NCBI GenBank assembly: GCA_937922045.1
Contig: CAKZXA010000113.1
Location: 1-39,141, forward strand
DNA from: an uncultured Acidimicrobiales bacterium
Lineage (GTDB): Bacteria > Actinomycetota > Acidimicrobiia > Acidimicrobiales > SZUA-35
DNA length: 39,141 nucleotides
Direction of reading: 5' to 3'
Part shown: in pieces, positions 25,621 to 33,595 of the stretch
How the letters are laid out: the number at the start of each line of letters is the position of its first letter
Numbering within the stretch: position 1 is the first letter of the stretch
Position numbers and translations under genes: made by a program
The notes under the pieces: generated by a model
What the model saw: the letters and a program-made list of their open reading frames with translations, nothing else
Told to the model about the DNA's origin: nothing
Database searches by the model: none

Positions 25621-25694
25621 GCGGATGTAGTTCAATGGTAGAACATCAGCTTCCCAAGCTGAATACGCGGGTTCGATTCCCGTCATCCGCTCCA
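25621..25694 (+). tRNA. tRNA-Gly (anticodon CCC)
   Basis: A full cloverleaf can be drawn: acceptor GCGGATG/CATCCGC, D-loop with GGTAGAAC, anticodon stem TCAGC/GCTGA around TTCCCAA (anticodon CCC), and T-arm CGGGTTCGATTCCCG. CCA is encoded at 25692-25694. The 3' 42 bases are repeated exactly at 28017-28058, so this gene is the attachment site of an island and stays functional after insertion. A weak -10 (TAGACT at 25589) lies upstream. Confidence 0.97.
25653..25694 (+). repeat. attL: 42-bp direct repeat, tRNA-Gly 3' part
   Basis: The segment from the anticodon CCC through CCA is identical base for base to 28017-28058. It begins in the anticodon loop and ends with the encoded CCA, as in attachment sites used by tyrosine integrases that target tRNA genes. 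Confidence 0.95.
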
Positions 25695-25750
25695 AAGGGC
25701 TGACCAGGGCAAACACTGGAAACCGCCAGCGGCGACACCGCCCATCACTG

Positions 25751-25954
25751 TTGCCCCGTGCCCTACCAGTGCCCACCCCAGCCGAGACAGATGTCGCGAA
25801 GGCCAATGATGAAGTAGTTGAGGGGATGATACGCAGGACTCTGAAGGGAATCTGGAATGTCATAGCTGAGCTCTTTTCGGGACGTAGTCGCAACAAGGAT
25901 TTGCCGGACTGGTTGGAAGATGAACACCAGAAACGAAAGCCTCCTTGGGGTTGA
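25751..25954 (+). CDS. Possible small hypothetical protein in the island
   Basis: An open frame of 67 codons from TTG 25751. An internal ATG at 25826 (after GAGGGG) would give 42 residues. The C-terminal half, 'LKGIWNVIAELFSGRSRNKD' then 'LPDWLEDEHQKRKPPWG', looks like an amphipathic helix followed by a charged tail and reads more like protein than the other frames. It is not a family I recognise. It is the first reading frame after attL. Confidence 0.35.
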   Translation: MPRALPVPTPAETDVAKANDEVVEGMIRRTLKGIWNVIAELFSGRSRNKDLPDWLEDEHQKRKPPWG

Positions 25955-26000
25955 CAGACACTTAGACAATGACTGTTGGCTCGATTACATCGTCGCCCGA

Positions 26001-26177
26001 TCAGTTCTCCGACGTCACAATCGAATCTATGCCTGCCGCAATCGCGCTTGGCCGACTAGCTGCGACATGCTGATATCGCAGGGCTGCTTGTGGCGACAAG
26101 TGGCCGAGCCGGTCCATCGTTTCCTTCAGCGTCGCTCCTGTTAGCGCCAGCCAGAGCCGCGACGGCAGCAACAGCGG
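26001..26177 (-). pseudogene. Tyrosine integrase, C-terminal remnant
   Basis: Reading the minus strand from 26177 down to the TGA at 26001-26003 gives 58 residues with no start codon and an in-frame stop immediately upstream. 'LTGATLKETMDRLGHLSPQ' then 'AALRYQHVAASR' is the C-terminal catalytic segment of actinobacterial phage/ICE integrases: the His of 'LGH' and the nucleophile Tyr of 'RYQH' are visible. The N-terminal and core-binding domains and the RHR Arg residues are gone. The location near attL is where the integrase of a tRNA island is expected. It dates the element as degenerate. Confidence 0.75.
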
Positions 26178-26328
26178 TCAGCCGATCAGGCAAAGCATCC
26201 TGGATTGCCGCGACGCACCTCCAACCACTCGGCCGCATAGCCGGTCAACGGCTCGCCCGAACGCTCGGACTCAACTGCTCGCGGATCCAGCTTGCCCGAC
26301 TGAATGCCCGCCGACCAGGAGTAGCGTC

Positions 26329-26590
26329 TTGGCAATCGAACACGTTGGTGGCACGTCGGTGCCAGGGCTTGCAGCCAAGCCAGTTATCGACGTTGACGTC
26401 ATCGTCGCAGCCGATCAAGTCCAACCTGCGATCGAAGCGATGTCAGGTAGAGGGTTTCAATCACTTGGGGAATGTGGGATCAAGGACAGGTGGGCCCTGA
26501 GGGCGCCTGCTGGTCTCTACCAGCCACCAACACCTACGTGATTGTTGACGGCAGCGCGGCGTTGCGGAATCACCTTGGTGAGCGACGAAG
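26329..26590 (+). pseudogene. GrpB-family (UPF0157) protein, frameshifted fragment
   Basis: From 26329, 'AIEHVGGTSVPGLAAKPVID' then 'VDVIVAADQVQPAI' and 'WALRAPAGLY' is the central part of GrpB/UPF0157 proteins, in the nucleotidyltransferase superfamily. The frame closes at 26539-26541, but the expected continuation 'TNTYVIVDGSAALRNHL' is present in the neighbouring frame, so one base was lost near 26525. The N-terminal part is poorly conserved upstream and the C-terminus is absent. GrpB homologues have no firm function. Confidence 0.7.
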
Positions 26591-26732
26591 AGCGTCAACT
26601 GATAGAGGAGGCGAACCGGGCATCGTCATCTGGCGGAGTTCCGCGTTTCCAATGAACGTTGGCCCATCGGCCTGGGCCGAGTTCACGGCCGCCGGTCCGG
26701 CTTGCACGACCGGGGCTGGAAGATGGCCGGCG

Positions 26733-27953
26733 TCAGCTCTCGATGATCTCGAACACGCGGCGATTCCAGAACAGACGGTTGTATTGGGCATCGCCGTAGG
26801 ACTCCAGCAGATCGAGTCCGCAAAGTCGGTTGATTGCGTTACGGCTGGCCTGGTTCGACTTGCCGTATCGAGACTGCGCTGCAGCCACGGTCAAGATCGG
26901 GAAAGCGATGAGGTCATCTGCGATCTCAATGGCGAGCCGTGCCCGCGGGAGCGCCTCTCTTGCCTGCTCCGAGAGCTCTTCTCGGAGTGCGAGCAGGCCC
27001 ATGATCCGTCGGTGCGCATCGTCCGCTGAGGCAGCGATCGCTCGGGCGAAGAAGTCCACCCAAGGCGCCCACTCGCCCGTCGTGCTCACGCGCAACAAAT
27101 GGTCTCGATACTCTGACCCGTGATCCTTGAGCCAGTCCGAGATCGACAGCACCGGCGTCTTGAGGGCGCCGTCGGTAAGAATCTGCAGCACCGCGACGAG
27201 GCGACCTACCCGGCCGTTACCGTCGGTGTACGGGTGAATCGTTTCGAACTGATAGTGCGCTAGTGCGACGCGAACCAGAAGTTGCAAGGAGTCTGGAAGC
27301 GTCTCATCGTTGACCCAACCGAGCCAGTCATCGAGCAGCAGGACGAGCTGATCACCTGGTGGGGGTGGGATGAATCGGGCGTCGGTGATGGGCCGGTTCT
27401 TGGTGCCGATGAATACCTGGCGTTCACGCAGTGCGCCAGCTTCGACGCCGTCGCTCTTGGTTCCTCGAACGATCTCGGCCTGGAGGCTTGAAATGAAGGG
27501 GACCGTGATCGGGCGTTCTCGAACCCAGTCGAACGCAGCGTCGGCGGCGCGCGTGTAGTTCATTACTTCCCGAACGTTTGGCGGGATGTTGGGGTCGCTC
27601 TCATCGAGGGAGATTGCTTCGGCAGCAAACAGGTCCGTCAGGTTCGCGAAGGTCCCCTCAAGCGCAGAGGTTCCGATCGCTTCGCGCCGCGTCGCAACGC
27701 GGGTGACGAGTTGCGGATTCGGGATGAGACTCGCAGCTGAGTCAAGGCGGCCAAGTGCTGCTATCGCATCCGACAAGGCCATCCAGACCGCTCCAGGGAG
27801 ATCAAGCTCGCGGGGCAGTGGAGCTGGCACGAACGCACTGAGTTCGTAGGGCGTGTTGAAACGGTTGTCCGTGCCTCGGATGAGGACCGTGGAACCGATC
27901 GGCGACTCTGAGAGATCAACGGCCACAACGTGGATTGTAGAGACTTCATCCAA
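26733..27953 (-). CDS. Fic family protein (AMPylase), class II
   Basis: About 406 residues from TTG 27953. A later in-frame GTG is possible, and no good ribosome site was found. The catalytic Fic motif HPYTDGNGRVGR at residues ~240-251 is complete, with the His base and metal-binding residue. An N-terminal inhibitory helix motif TSALEG (~95-100) fits (S/T)xxxE(G/N), so the protein should be self-inhibited until the Glu is displaced. 'SSLQAEIVRG' and the 'RERQVFIG' flap precede the core, and a C-terminal winged-helix-like region follows. Fic enzymes AMPylate target proteins. Targets are unknown. It is the only intact, recognisable cargo of the tRNA-Gly island and reads away from attR. Confidence 0.92.
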   Translation of the reverse strand: MDEVSTIHVVAVDLSESPIGSTVLIRGTDNRFNTPYELSAFVPAPLPRELDLPGAVWMALSDAIAALGRLDSAASLIPNPQLVTRVATRREAIGTSALEGTFANLTDLFAAEAISLDESDPNIPPNVREVMNYTRAADAAFDWVRERPITVPFISSLQAEIVRGTKSDGVEAGALRERQVFIGTKNRPITDARFIPPPPGDQLVLLLDDWLGWVNDETLPDSLQLLVRVALAHYQFETIHPYTDGNGRVGRLVAVLQILTDGALKTPVLSISDWLKDHGSEYRDHLLRVSTTGEWAPWVDFFARAIAASADDAHRRIMGLLALREELSEQAREALPRARLAIEIADDLIAFPILTVAAAQSRYGKSNQASRNAINRLCGLDLLESYGDAQYNRLFWNRRVFEIIES

Positions 27954-28016
27954 GTTTCGCGCCTGAAACTTGGAATTGCGCCCCTGTAATGCAAGTCTCG
28001 CACCATACGGGAGATG

Positions 28017-28058
28017 CCCAAGCTGAATACGCGGGTTCGATTCCCGTCATCCGCTCCA
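28017..28058 (+). repeat. attR: 42-bp partial tRNA-Gly copy
   Basis: Identical to 25653-25694. It lacks the acceptor 5' strand, D-arm and 5' half of the anticodon arm, so it cannot form a tRNA. It marks the far boundary of the island. Confidence 0.95.
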
Positions 28059-28092
28059 CGGTCGCAATGCGCCACCGAGCTTACGGCCCACA

Positions 28093-28550
28093 TCAGGTCA
28101 GCGGTTTCTCGAACCAGTGGTGGGCAAAGGGCTCGTCGTTGAACGCCTTGACCTCTCGGTAACCGCCGCATGGTAGAGGTTGATGGCTTCGACGAGTGCC
28201 CGATTGGTCTCAAGTCGAGTCGTCGTCGCCCCACGAACCGCGGCCTCGGTTTCCAGACGGCTGAGGAGCCTCCGGTCGAGGCCAAGTCCACGTGCTGACG
28301 GACTGATCCACATGCGCTTTATTTCGGCCGGTTCATCGTCGTGGAGCTTGAGCGCGCCGCAGCCGACCGGCTCATTCCGAAGTCGTGCGACGAGCAGAAG
28401 CCCGGCTGGTTCTGTCAGTTCGGCGGCGTCGGCCGAGATGCTTGCTTCGGGATCGAACCAGGTGTCGAAGCGGGGGCCAGCGGGAAGCGGCACCTCGACT
28501 CGCTCGGTCACGGTGCGGTTGAACTCCCGGATTGGTTCGGTGTCGCTCAT
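28093..28550 (-). pseudogene. GNAT-family N-acetyltransferase, frameshifted near the 3' end
   Basis: From ATG 28550 (TTG 28568 is also possible) the frame shows the GNAT fold: 'GLLLVARLRNEPVGCGALKL', then 'AEIKRMWISPSARGLGLDRRLLSRLE' in part with the acetyl-CoA R/G-x-x-G/A-like loop, and 'LETNRALVEAINLYHAAV'. After that the frame runs into nonsense and would end near 28098. In the next frame the expected family ending 'YREVKAFNDEPFAHHWFEKP' appears and stops at 28093-28095. One base is therefore missing near 28161. The enzyme would lose only its last strand, or this is a sequencing error. It lies directly beyond attR. Confidence 0.75.
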
Positions 28551-28658
28551 TCCTCCGACCCTAGTCAACCAGTTCTGCTGTGGAGAGAAGCGCCAGACGC
28601 CTCGTCGAAATTCTCAAAAGACCTGGATACGGAGCGCCGCAGGGCTCGACTAACGTGT

Positions 28659-28835
28659 GTGGCATTGGGTAAAACACCGGTTTACGGAGATGACCAGGCG
28701 AGCGAACGGCCTCCCCCTTTCGCCGACGCTGAATCATTCGCCGAGATTCTGCCTGAACACGACGACTATCTGCGCGGTGTGGTTTGGGCGGTGGTGCGCG
28801 ATCCGGACGTGAGGCCAGGAAGACGACACGGCTGA
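28659..28835 (+). pseudogene. ECF sigma factor, N-terminal fragment
   Basis: The frame from GTG 28659 to TGA 28833-28835 encodes about 58 residues. Its end, 'FAEILPEHDDYLRGVVWAVVRDPDV', resembles sigma-70 region 2.1-2.2 of ECF factors, which would continue with an 'AEDxxQE' helix. Instead it breaks after 'DPDV' into 'RPGRRHG' and a stop. The next frame opens directly into a Thr-rich exported domain. This suggests a deletion that removed the rest of the sigma factor and the beginning of its neighbour. Confidence 0.45.
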
Positions 28836-29400
28836 TACATCAGCCGACACCCCAGCCGCCACGCCAACGTCGGTGGCCGAAACCCAGCCCGATGCCTCGG
28901 CAGAGACCCCGCCCCCGACCACTACACCCACGACAGCCACAACTACCGAAACGACTGTAACCACCACGACGACTTTGGCAGACGGTCCTGTCAACCAGGC
29001 CGAATCCGGACTGAAGTATGACTATGGGCTGATCGTTTCCTACGAGATCGTCGACGGTGACACCTGGATATCCTTTGATCGAGGAGCCTTCGGCATCAAC
29101 CAGTTGCAAGGAACAGCACTGGATTTCGAACCCCGCTACGAGATGGCGACCGACTTCCACGGTGGACTCAACCAGAACCCTCGGCTCCGCACGTATCGCC
29201 TGGCTAACGACTTCCAAGTCTTGGAGCTCGATCCAGACACGTTCGAAGCCGGTTGCAGCGCCGACCCTGTAGACGTCAACTATGTCGAGAGCGATCTCGA
29301 TCTCCTGCTGGCCACTGCCTACGAGGATGGGTCACTCGTTTCGCTGACGTTCGATAGTCAGGTCGAGGTGGTGCTGATCCGCGATCAGCGAGGTTGCTGA
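28831..29400 (+). pseudogene. Thr-rich extracytoplasmic domain without its N-terminus
   Basis: The open frame spans 28816-29400 after an in-frame TGA; the first usable start is GTG 28873 (175 residues). It begins inside an Asp/Thr/Pro linker ('TTTPTTATTTETTVTTTTTL') and continues into a compact domain with 'GLKYDYGLIVSYEIVDGDTW' and a C-terminal 'VEVVLIRDQRGC'. Such linkers normally follow a TM helix or lipoprotein signal, but none is present. With the sigma fragment directly upstream, it may be the outer domain of an anti-sigma factor or lipoprotein left after a deletion. It could still be translated from GTG 28873 as a cytosolic protein. Confidence 0.5.
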
Positions 29401-29436
29401 TTCGTTGCCCCAGCCAGGCCTGGCGCCCTTTGTGGC

Positions 29437-29498
29437 GGTGGGAATAGATGGTGGGAATAGGGTGATAATAGATGGTGGGACTAGGGGCGGGAATAGAC
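29437..29498. repeat. Tandem repeat, five units of ~13 bp
   Basis: GGTGGGAATAGAT, GGTGGGAATAGGG, an 11-bp unit, GGTGGGACTAGGG and GCGGGAATAGAC. It fills half of the 125-bp gap before the CDP-alcohol phosphatidyltransferase gene, where its promoter should lie. Confidence 0.85.
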
Positions 29499-29525
29499 AA
29501 CCGCTAGCGCCGGTTTCGACAGTCT

Positions 29526-30182
29526 GTGTTCGACCCCGAGCTTCGCCGCATGTCCCTCCTTGTTCTCGGACGGCCAACCCAGGTACTCAGCAGCGCCCCT
29601 CCGGCTGTCCTCTCACTCGCAGCCGCCGCCGCCGGTATTCTGGCCGCTCTTTCCGCATGGCAGGAACGGTGGCTACTCGCCCTAGGGCTCTTTCTCCTAG
29701 GACGTCTGGTCGACGGACTCGACGGAGCGGTCGCTCGGTTGACCGAGAGCGCGAGCGACGCCGGTGGCTACCTCGACATCACCCTCGACACCGTCGCCTA
29801 CGCCGCCATCGTGCTCGGCATCGCCGGCGGGCTTGGCACCAAGGCGGCCTGGACGGCAGCCTCCTTTGCTCTGGCCTCCTTCTATGTCAACACGATTAGC
29901 TGGGCCTACCTGGCCGCCCTCCTGGAGAAGGACGGTTTCGGGGCCTCGAGTTCGGATGAAGCCACGTCGATCACCATGCCCCGAGGCCTGGTAGAGGGCG
30001 CCGAGACGATCGTATTCTTCGTCGCCATGCTGATCTTCCCGGCGGCCGCCGTCACGCTGCTTTGGATCATGGCTGTTCTGGTCTCAATCGGTGCGGTTGT
30101 CCGCGCCGGTGCTGGCATCAGAGCACTGAAGCAGCTCGGGCATAGGTCTGAAGGCCCGAACCGAGGGGTCTCCTATGGTTGA
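29526..30182 (+). CDS. CDP-alcohol phosphatidyltransferase family protein
   Basis: A membrane protein of about 218 residues from GTG 29526. The CDP-OH_P signature D-G-x2-A-R-x8-G-x3-D-x3-D is complete in 'DGAVARLTESASDAGGYLDI' and the two residues that follow. The Asp residues bind Mg and CDP-alcohol. Five or six TM helices follow or flank it. Members attach an alcohol (glycerol-phosphate, inositol-phosphate, serine) to CDP-diacylglycerol to make phospholipid. The accepted alcohol is not readable. It overlaps the following VTT gene by 8 bp, the start of a three-gene overlapping operon. Confidence 0.88.
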   Translation: MFDPELRRMSLLVLGRPTQVLSSAPPAVLSLAAAAAGILAALSAWQERWLLALGLFLLGRLVDGLDGAVARLTESASDAGGYLDITLDTVAYAAIVLGIAGGLGTKAAWTAASFALASFYVNTISWAYLAALLEKDGFGASSSDEATSITMPRGLVEGAETIVFFVAMLIFPAAAVTLLWIMAVLVSIGAVVRAGAGIRALKQLGHRSEGPNRGVSYG

Positions 30183-30915
30183 TGACCCTATCGGCGTCGC
30201 TGAAACGATGGCCGAACCGGCTGCGTCGCGTCGTCGATCGATACAACGATGGCTGGCCGTAGCTGTATGGGCGGCGCTGATCGGCGGCTATCTCTACTAC
30301 ATGCGGTCCAGAGGCTTGACTGCCTTGCAAGCGGCCGAAGAGTTGCGTGCGATCCTCGCCGACAACTGGTGGGGACCAGCCCTCTACATCGCGGCCTATG
30401 CCGTGCGCCCGCTGGTCCTGTTCCCGGCCACCGTGTTGACCATCGTCGGCGGCCTCGCCTTCGGGCTGGGCTGGGGCACGGTCTGGACGGTTGTCGCCTC
30501 CAACCTCTCAACCGCCGTTGCCTATGCGGTCGGCCGATACGTCCTCAGCGGCCCGGCCGCCGAGCGAATCGTCGCCCTGATCGGATCGCTGGTGCAACGA
30601 GCGAGACGGAACCCGTTTGAAGCCACCGCCATCATGCGGCTCCTCTACCTCCCTTACGACGCCGTCGGCTACGGAGCAGGCTTGATCCGCCTGCCGTTTC
30701 TTCCGTTCTTGGCTGGTTCGTTTCTCGGAACCTTGCCGGGAACGGTGGCCTTTGTCGGCTTTGGCGCCTCGGTCGAATCGCTCGACGAAGGCGCACCAAG
30801 TTTCGACCTTCGAGTGCTCGCCGCCTCGGTTGCGCTGGCCCTGGCCGGGTCGTTATTGAGCCGTTTCCTCAAAGCTCGTTCCACCGAAAGCGAAACCACA
30901 TGTCAACACCCCTAA
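30175..30915 (+). CDS. TVP38/TMEM64-family membrane protein (VTT/DedA-like)
   Basis: A protein of about 246 residues from ATG 30175. An N-terminal TM helix is followed by the VTT domain: 'RPLVLFPATVLTIVGGLAFG' then 'LGWGTVWTVVASNLSTAVAYAVGR' in part, and the conserved 'RLLYLPYDAVGYGAGLIRLP' and 'FLAGSFLGTLPGTVAFVGFG'. VTT proteins are linked to lipid scrambling or proton-dependent transport. It overlaps the upstream phosphatidyltransferase gene by 8 bp and the following flavoprotein gene by 16 bp. TVP38 proteins next to MerA-like oxidoreductases are a recurrent arrangement in bacteria. Confidence 0.88.
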   Translation: MVDDPIGVAETMAEPAASRRRSIQRWLAVAVWAALIGGYLYYMRSRGLTALQAAEELRAILADNWWGPALYIAAYAVRPLVLFPATVLTIVGGLAFGLGWGTVWTVVASNLSTAVAYAVGRYVLSGPAAERIVALIGSLVQRARRNPFEATAIMRLLYLPYDAVGYGAGLIRLPFLPFLAGSFLGTLPGTVAFVGFGASVESLDEGAPSFDLRVLAASVALALAGSLLSRFLKARSTESETTCQHP

Positions 30916-32414
30916 CCACCGAGTCCAGCTACGACGTCATCGTCGTCGGTGCCGGTAGCGGCGGTCTGACCGCAGCCGTTGGCTTGTCCCGATTCTCTAA
31001 GCGGGTGCTTCTGGTGGAGAAGGGACCTATGGGTGGCGACTGCACCAACACCGGATGCATCCCGTCCAAATCGCTCCTCCATCTCTCCCAAGACGTGGCT
31101 CAAGCCCGCAACCACAACCAGGAGCAGCTGGCCGAGACACCCACCGGCTCGTCGGTGTTGGAGCGGGTGCGGACCCGGCGCGACCAGTTGGCGAACCACG
31201 AAGTCGACGAGTTCGGCAGCATGGACGGCATCGAGCTTGTGTTCGCCACCGCCACGATCGTCGGCCCGCAACGGGTCGAACTCAGAGCCCAAACCGCGAC
31301 CGGCCCGGTGACGGTAGAGGTCACCGCCCCCAATGTTGTTGTCTCACCCGGTTCGAAGCCACGACGAATTCCCGTGCCGGGCTTACCCGAGTATCGCTAC
31401 CTGACCAACGAGGAGATCTTCGAGCTCACCGATCCTCCCGCCCGTCTGGCCATCATTGGCGCCGGCCCGGTCGGTCTCGAGATGGCGGTTGCATTCACCA
31501 GGCTCGGTTCGGATGTTGTCGTGTTGGACGCGGCCGATCAGATCCTGCCGAGCCTGCTACCCGAAGCCGCCAAGGTTCTGACTGAAGCCCTGACAGCTCA
31601 AGGCATCGATCTGCGCCCCGGGCTCGTCGCTCACGGCTATGACGAGGCCACAGGAACTCTTGCGATCGGCCCCTTGGGCGCCGAACCGAACGATGCCATC
31701 AGCGACGTCGACGCAGTGTTGGTAGCGGTTGGCCGCATCCCAAACAGCAAGGGAATGGGTCTTGAAGATGTTGGCGTGAACTTCGCCCCGTCGGGCCATG
31801 TGGAGGTCGACGCCAAAGGGCGGACAGCGGTTGACGGGTTGTGGGCCGTTGGCGACGTGACCCTCAACGGAGGCACCACCCATCTGGCCAACGCTTGGGG
31901 GCGGAGACTGATCCAAGCCATTGCCTTGCCCTATCTTCCACTTGGTGACGAACCGGAACGCCCGGCCGTGACCTACACCAAGCCCGAAGTTGCCACCATA
32001 GGCCACCAGCCAACCGAGGCGGCTCGTGACGTAATCCGCATCACCGTCGACATCGCCGGCGTCGACCGGGCCTACACCGATGAGGTCGACCATGGGATCC
32101 TGATCGTCGACGTGCGACGCTTCACCGGGAAGATTCTTGGGGCGACCATCGTCGGGCCCAGGGCTGGCGAACTCATCACCATGTTCAGCTTGGCCATGAA
32201 GGCCGACATTGCCTTCCACAAATGGTATGGCACGGTGTATCCCTACCCGACCTACGGCGACGCTATCAGTCGAGCGGTCGACGAGTACATGTCGGCCACG
32301 ATGTCGAACCTGCCGAGCCAGTTCGGCGTCTGGGCCGGCGCCCGGGTTCGATCAGTAGCCGGGCGGGAGCTCAGTGCAGCCGGGCTCGTTGGAAGGGTTC
32401 GAGGTCGGGGCTGA
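30900..32414 (+). CDS. Pyridine nucleotide-disulfide oxidoreductase, MerA/dihydrolipoamide dehydrogenase-like
   Basis: A 504-residue FAD protein from ATG 30900. Landmarks: FAD motif 'VIVVGAGSGGLTAA', redox-active disulfide 'GGDCTNTGCIPSK', NAD(P)H Rossmann motif 'IIGAGPVGLEMA' and FAD-binding 'GLWAVGDVT'. The C-terminal dimer region reads 'YGTVYPYPTYGDAISRA', where classical members have HxHPTxxE, so the usual catalytic His-Glu pair is replaced. This fits the TVP38-associated subgroup, not true mercuric or lipoamide enzymes. No heavy-metal domain or merR gene is adjacent. Its end overlaps the 3' end of the oppositely oriented oxidase by 44 bp. Confidence 0.88.
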   Translation: MSTPLTTESSYDVIVVGAGSGGLTAAVGLSRFSKRVLLVEKGPMGGDCTNTGCIPSKSLLHLSQDVAQARNHNQEQLAETPTGSSVLERVRTRRDQLANHEVDEFGSMDGIELVFATATIVGPQRVELRAQTATGPVTVEVTAPNVVVSPGSKPRRIPVPGLPEYRYLTNEEIFELTDPPARLAIIGAGPVGLEMAVAFTRLGSDVVVLDAADQILPSLLPEAAKVLTEALTAQGIDLRPGLVAHGYDEATGTLAIGPLGAEPNDAISDVDAVLVAVGRIPNSKGMGLEDVGVNFAPSGHVEVDAKGRTAVDGLWAVGDVTLNGGTTHLANAWGRRLIQAIALPYLPLGDEPERPAVTYTKPEVATIGHQPTEAARDVIRITVDIAGVDRAYTDEVDHGILIVDVRRFTGKILGATIVGPRAGELITMFSLAMKADIAFHKWYGTVYPYPTYGDAISRAVDEYMSATMSNLPSQFGVWAGARVRSVAGRELSAAGLVGRVRGRG

Positions 32415-33588
32415 GAGAGCCGGTTGCCGCCCATTGAGCTACGGCTTCACCGAGGGCGGTTGAGTGCTTGAAACCATGGCCGCTGCACGGCGACATGTAG
32501 AGGACCTGGTCGGACTCGGGGCTTGTGTCGATGAGGAAGTGATCATCGGGCGTGTTGGTGTAGAGGCAGACCGCAGCCTTCACGCAACGATTGCTCACCG
32601 AAGGGATCTTTGGATGCACGAGGCGTTCGTAGAAGTCGTCGATCTCAGAGCGAGAGACAGAGCGCTCCGCCCTGTCGGGATCGGTGCTCTCATGGAACTG
32701 TTCGCTCACAAACTTCAGCGCTGGTGTGCCACCGGGAGGCATGGGAAAGACTCCGACATAGTCGTCGATGCTGGCCCCAGCCCAGATGAAGAATGGCAGT
32801 GTTTCGGTGCGGAAGGCCTCAAGCTCATCGACCTCAAACCAGACGGCGAGCTGACGGGTGACTCGAAGCGCTGGCTGGTCGAGAGTGCTGGCGAGCTCCG
32901 GGATCCAGGGCCCCGTCGCCACCACAACCCGGTGACCGTGGTAGCGGCCAGCGTCTGTCTCGACGACAGCACTGGCCGCCGACTGTGTAACCGAACCGCC
33001 GACGGAAGCTACCGAAGGCGTGATCGAAACGACTCGCTCGCCGGTGTGAATCTCGGCGCCGTCTCGGCGAGCTAGATCGATCTGTACCGCCACTGCTCGT
33101 TCGGCCATCACGAGGCCAGCGGTCGGTTCGTAGCCAACCCGCTCATCATCACCAACGACGATCCCTGGATGTTGGGTCCGAAACTGGGCAGGCTCGATGA
33201 TGGAGAAGTCGATACCGGCCTGGGCGGCGATGGTGTTGGTGGCTGATACGAAATCCCCCCACCGATCGTCGGTGCTCTCGCCGCGTGGGGTCACGATGTA
33301 GCCGCCGCACTGATGGAGCAACTGTTCACCAGAGCGGGCCTCAAGATCTCGCCACAGCTGGTGCGACCGGGCCACGAACGGTAGATAGTGAGAGCCTTCG
33401 CCAACGGCCAAGCGGGTGATGCGGGTTTCCGCCTTCGTCGACCCAAGGTCGTGAGGAGGATCGTAACGATCCACCCCCAACACCCGCTGGCCGCTCCGAG
33501 CGGCGTGGTAGGCGACCGCTGAACCCATCGCCCCCAGTCCAACCACGATCAGGTCATAGGGCTCCGGGGAGCCGCCCGTCGCGCTCAA
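32371..33588 (-). CDS. FAD-dependent amine oxidase, monomeric sarcosine/N-methyl amino acid oxidase-like
   Basis: TTG 33588 starts 8 bp after the ybjQ stop and gives about 405 residues, normal for the MSOX/SolA family. A longer frame reading upstream would overlap ybjQ wholly and is rejected. The FAD motif is 'LIVVGLGAMGSAVAYHAA', and 'STKAETRITRLA' is the conserved arginine loop. The Cys of 'AAVCLYTNTPDDHFLID' matches the residue that binds FAD covalently. 'SGHGFKHSTALGEAVAQ' is the C-terminal motif. It oxidises an N-methylated or secondary amine, releasing hydrogen peroxide. It is the last gene of the sigma/anti-sigma operon. Confidence 0.9.
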   Translation of the reverse strand: MSATGGSPEPYDLIVVGLGAMGSAVAYHAARSGQRVLGVDRYDPPHDLGSTKAETRITRLAVGEGSHYLPFVARSHQLWRDLEARSGEQLLHQCGGYIVTPRGESTDDRWGDFVSATNTIAAQAGIDFSIIEPAQFRTQHPGIVVGDDERVGYEPTAGLVMAERAVAVQIDLARRDGAEIHTGERVVSITPSVASVGGSVTQSAASAVVETDAGRYHGHRVVVATGPWIPELASTLDQPALRVTRQLAVWFEVDELEAFRTETLPFFIWAGASIDDYVGVFPMPPGGTPALKFVSEQFHESTDPDRAERSVSRSEIDDFYERLVHPKIPSVSNRCVKAAVCLYTNTPDDHFLIDTSPESDQVLYMSPCSGHGFKHSTALGEAVAQWAATGSLSPDLEPFQRARLH

Positions 33589-33595
33589 ACCGTTC

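Larger units (their letters stand above)
25653..28058. mobile_element. Small decayed genomic island integrated in tRNA-Gly
   Basis: About 2.4 kb bounded by the 42-bp direct repeats. Contents in order: a possible small ORF, a minus-strand remnant of a tyrosine integrase, a frameshifted GrpB gene and an intact Fic gene. With the integrase broken, the island cannot move by itself unless an intact integrase acts in trans. It may be the leftover of a larger element reduced by deletion, or a minimal element kept for Fic. The intact tRNA end defines attL and the partial copy attR. Confidence 0.85.

Noticed and set aside
25588-25896. Minus-strand frame across tRNA-Gly reading 'MTGIEPAYSAWEADVLPLNY'
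   Set aside because: It is the antisense translation of the tRNA, a well-known false gene pattern.
27761-28291. Minus-strand frame reading 'DDGNRTRVFSLG'
   Set aside because: It arises from the antisense of the partial tRNA-Gly copy at 28017-28058 and overlaps fic and GNAT.
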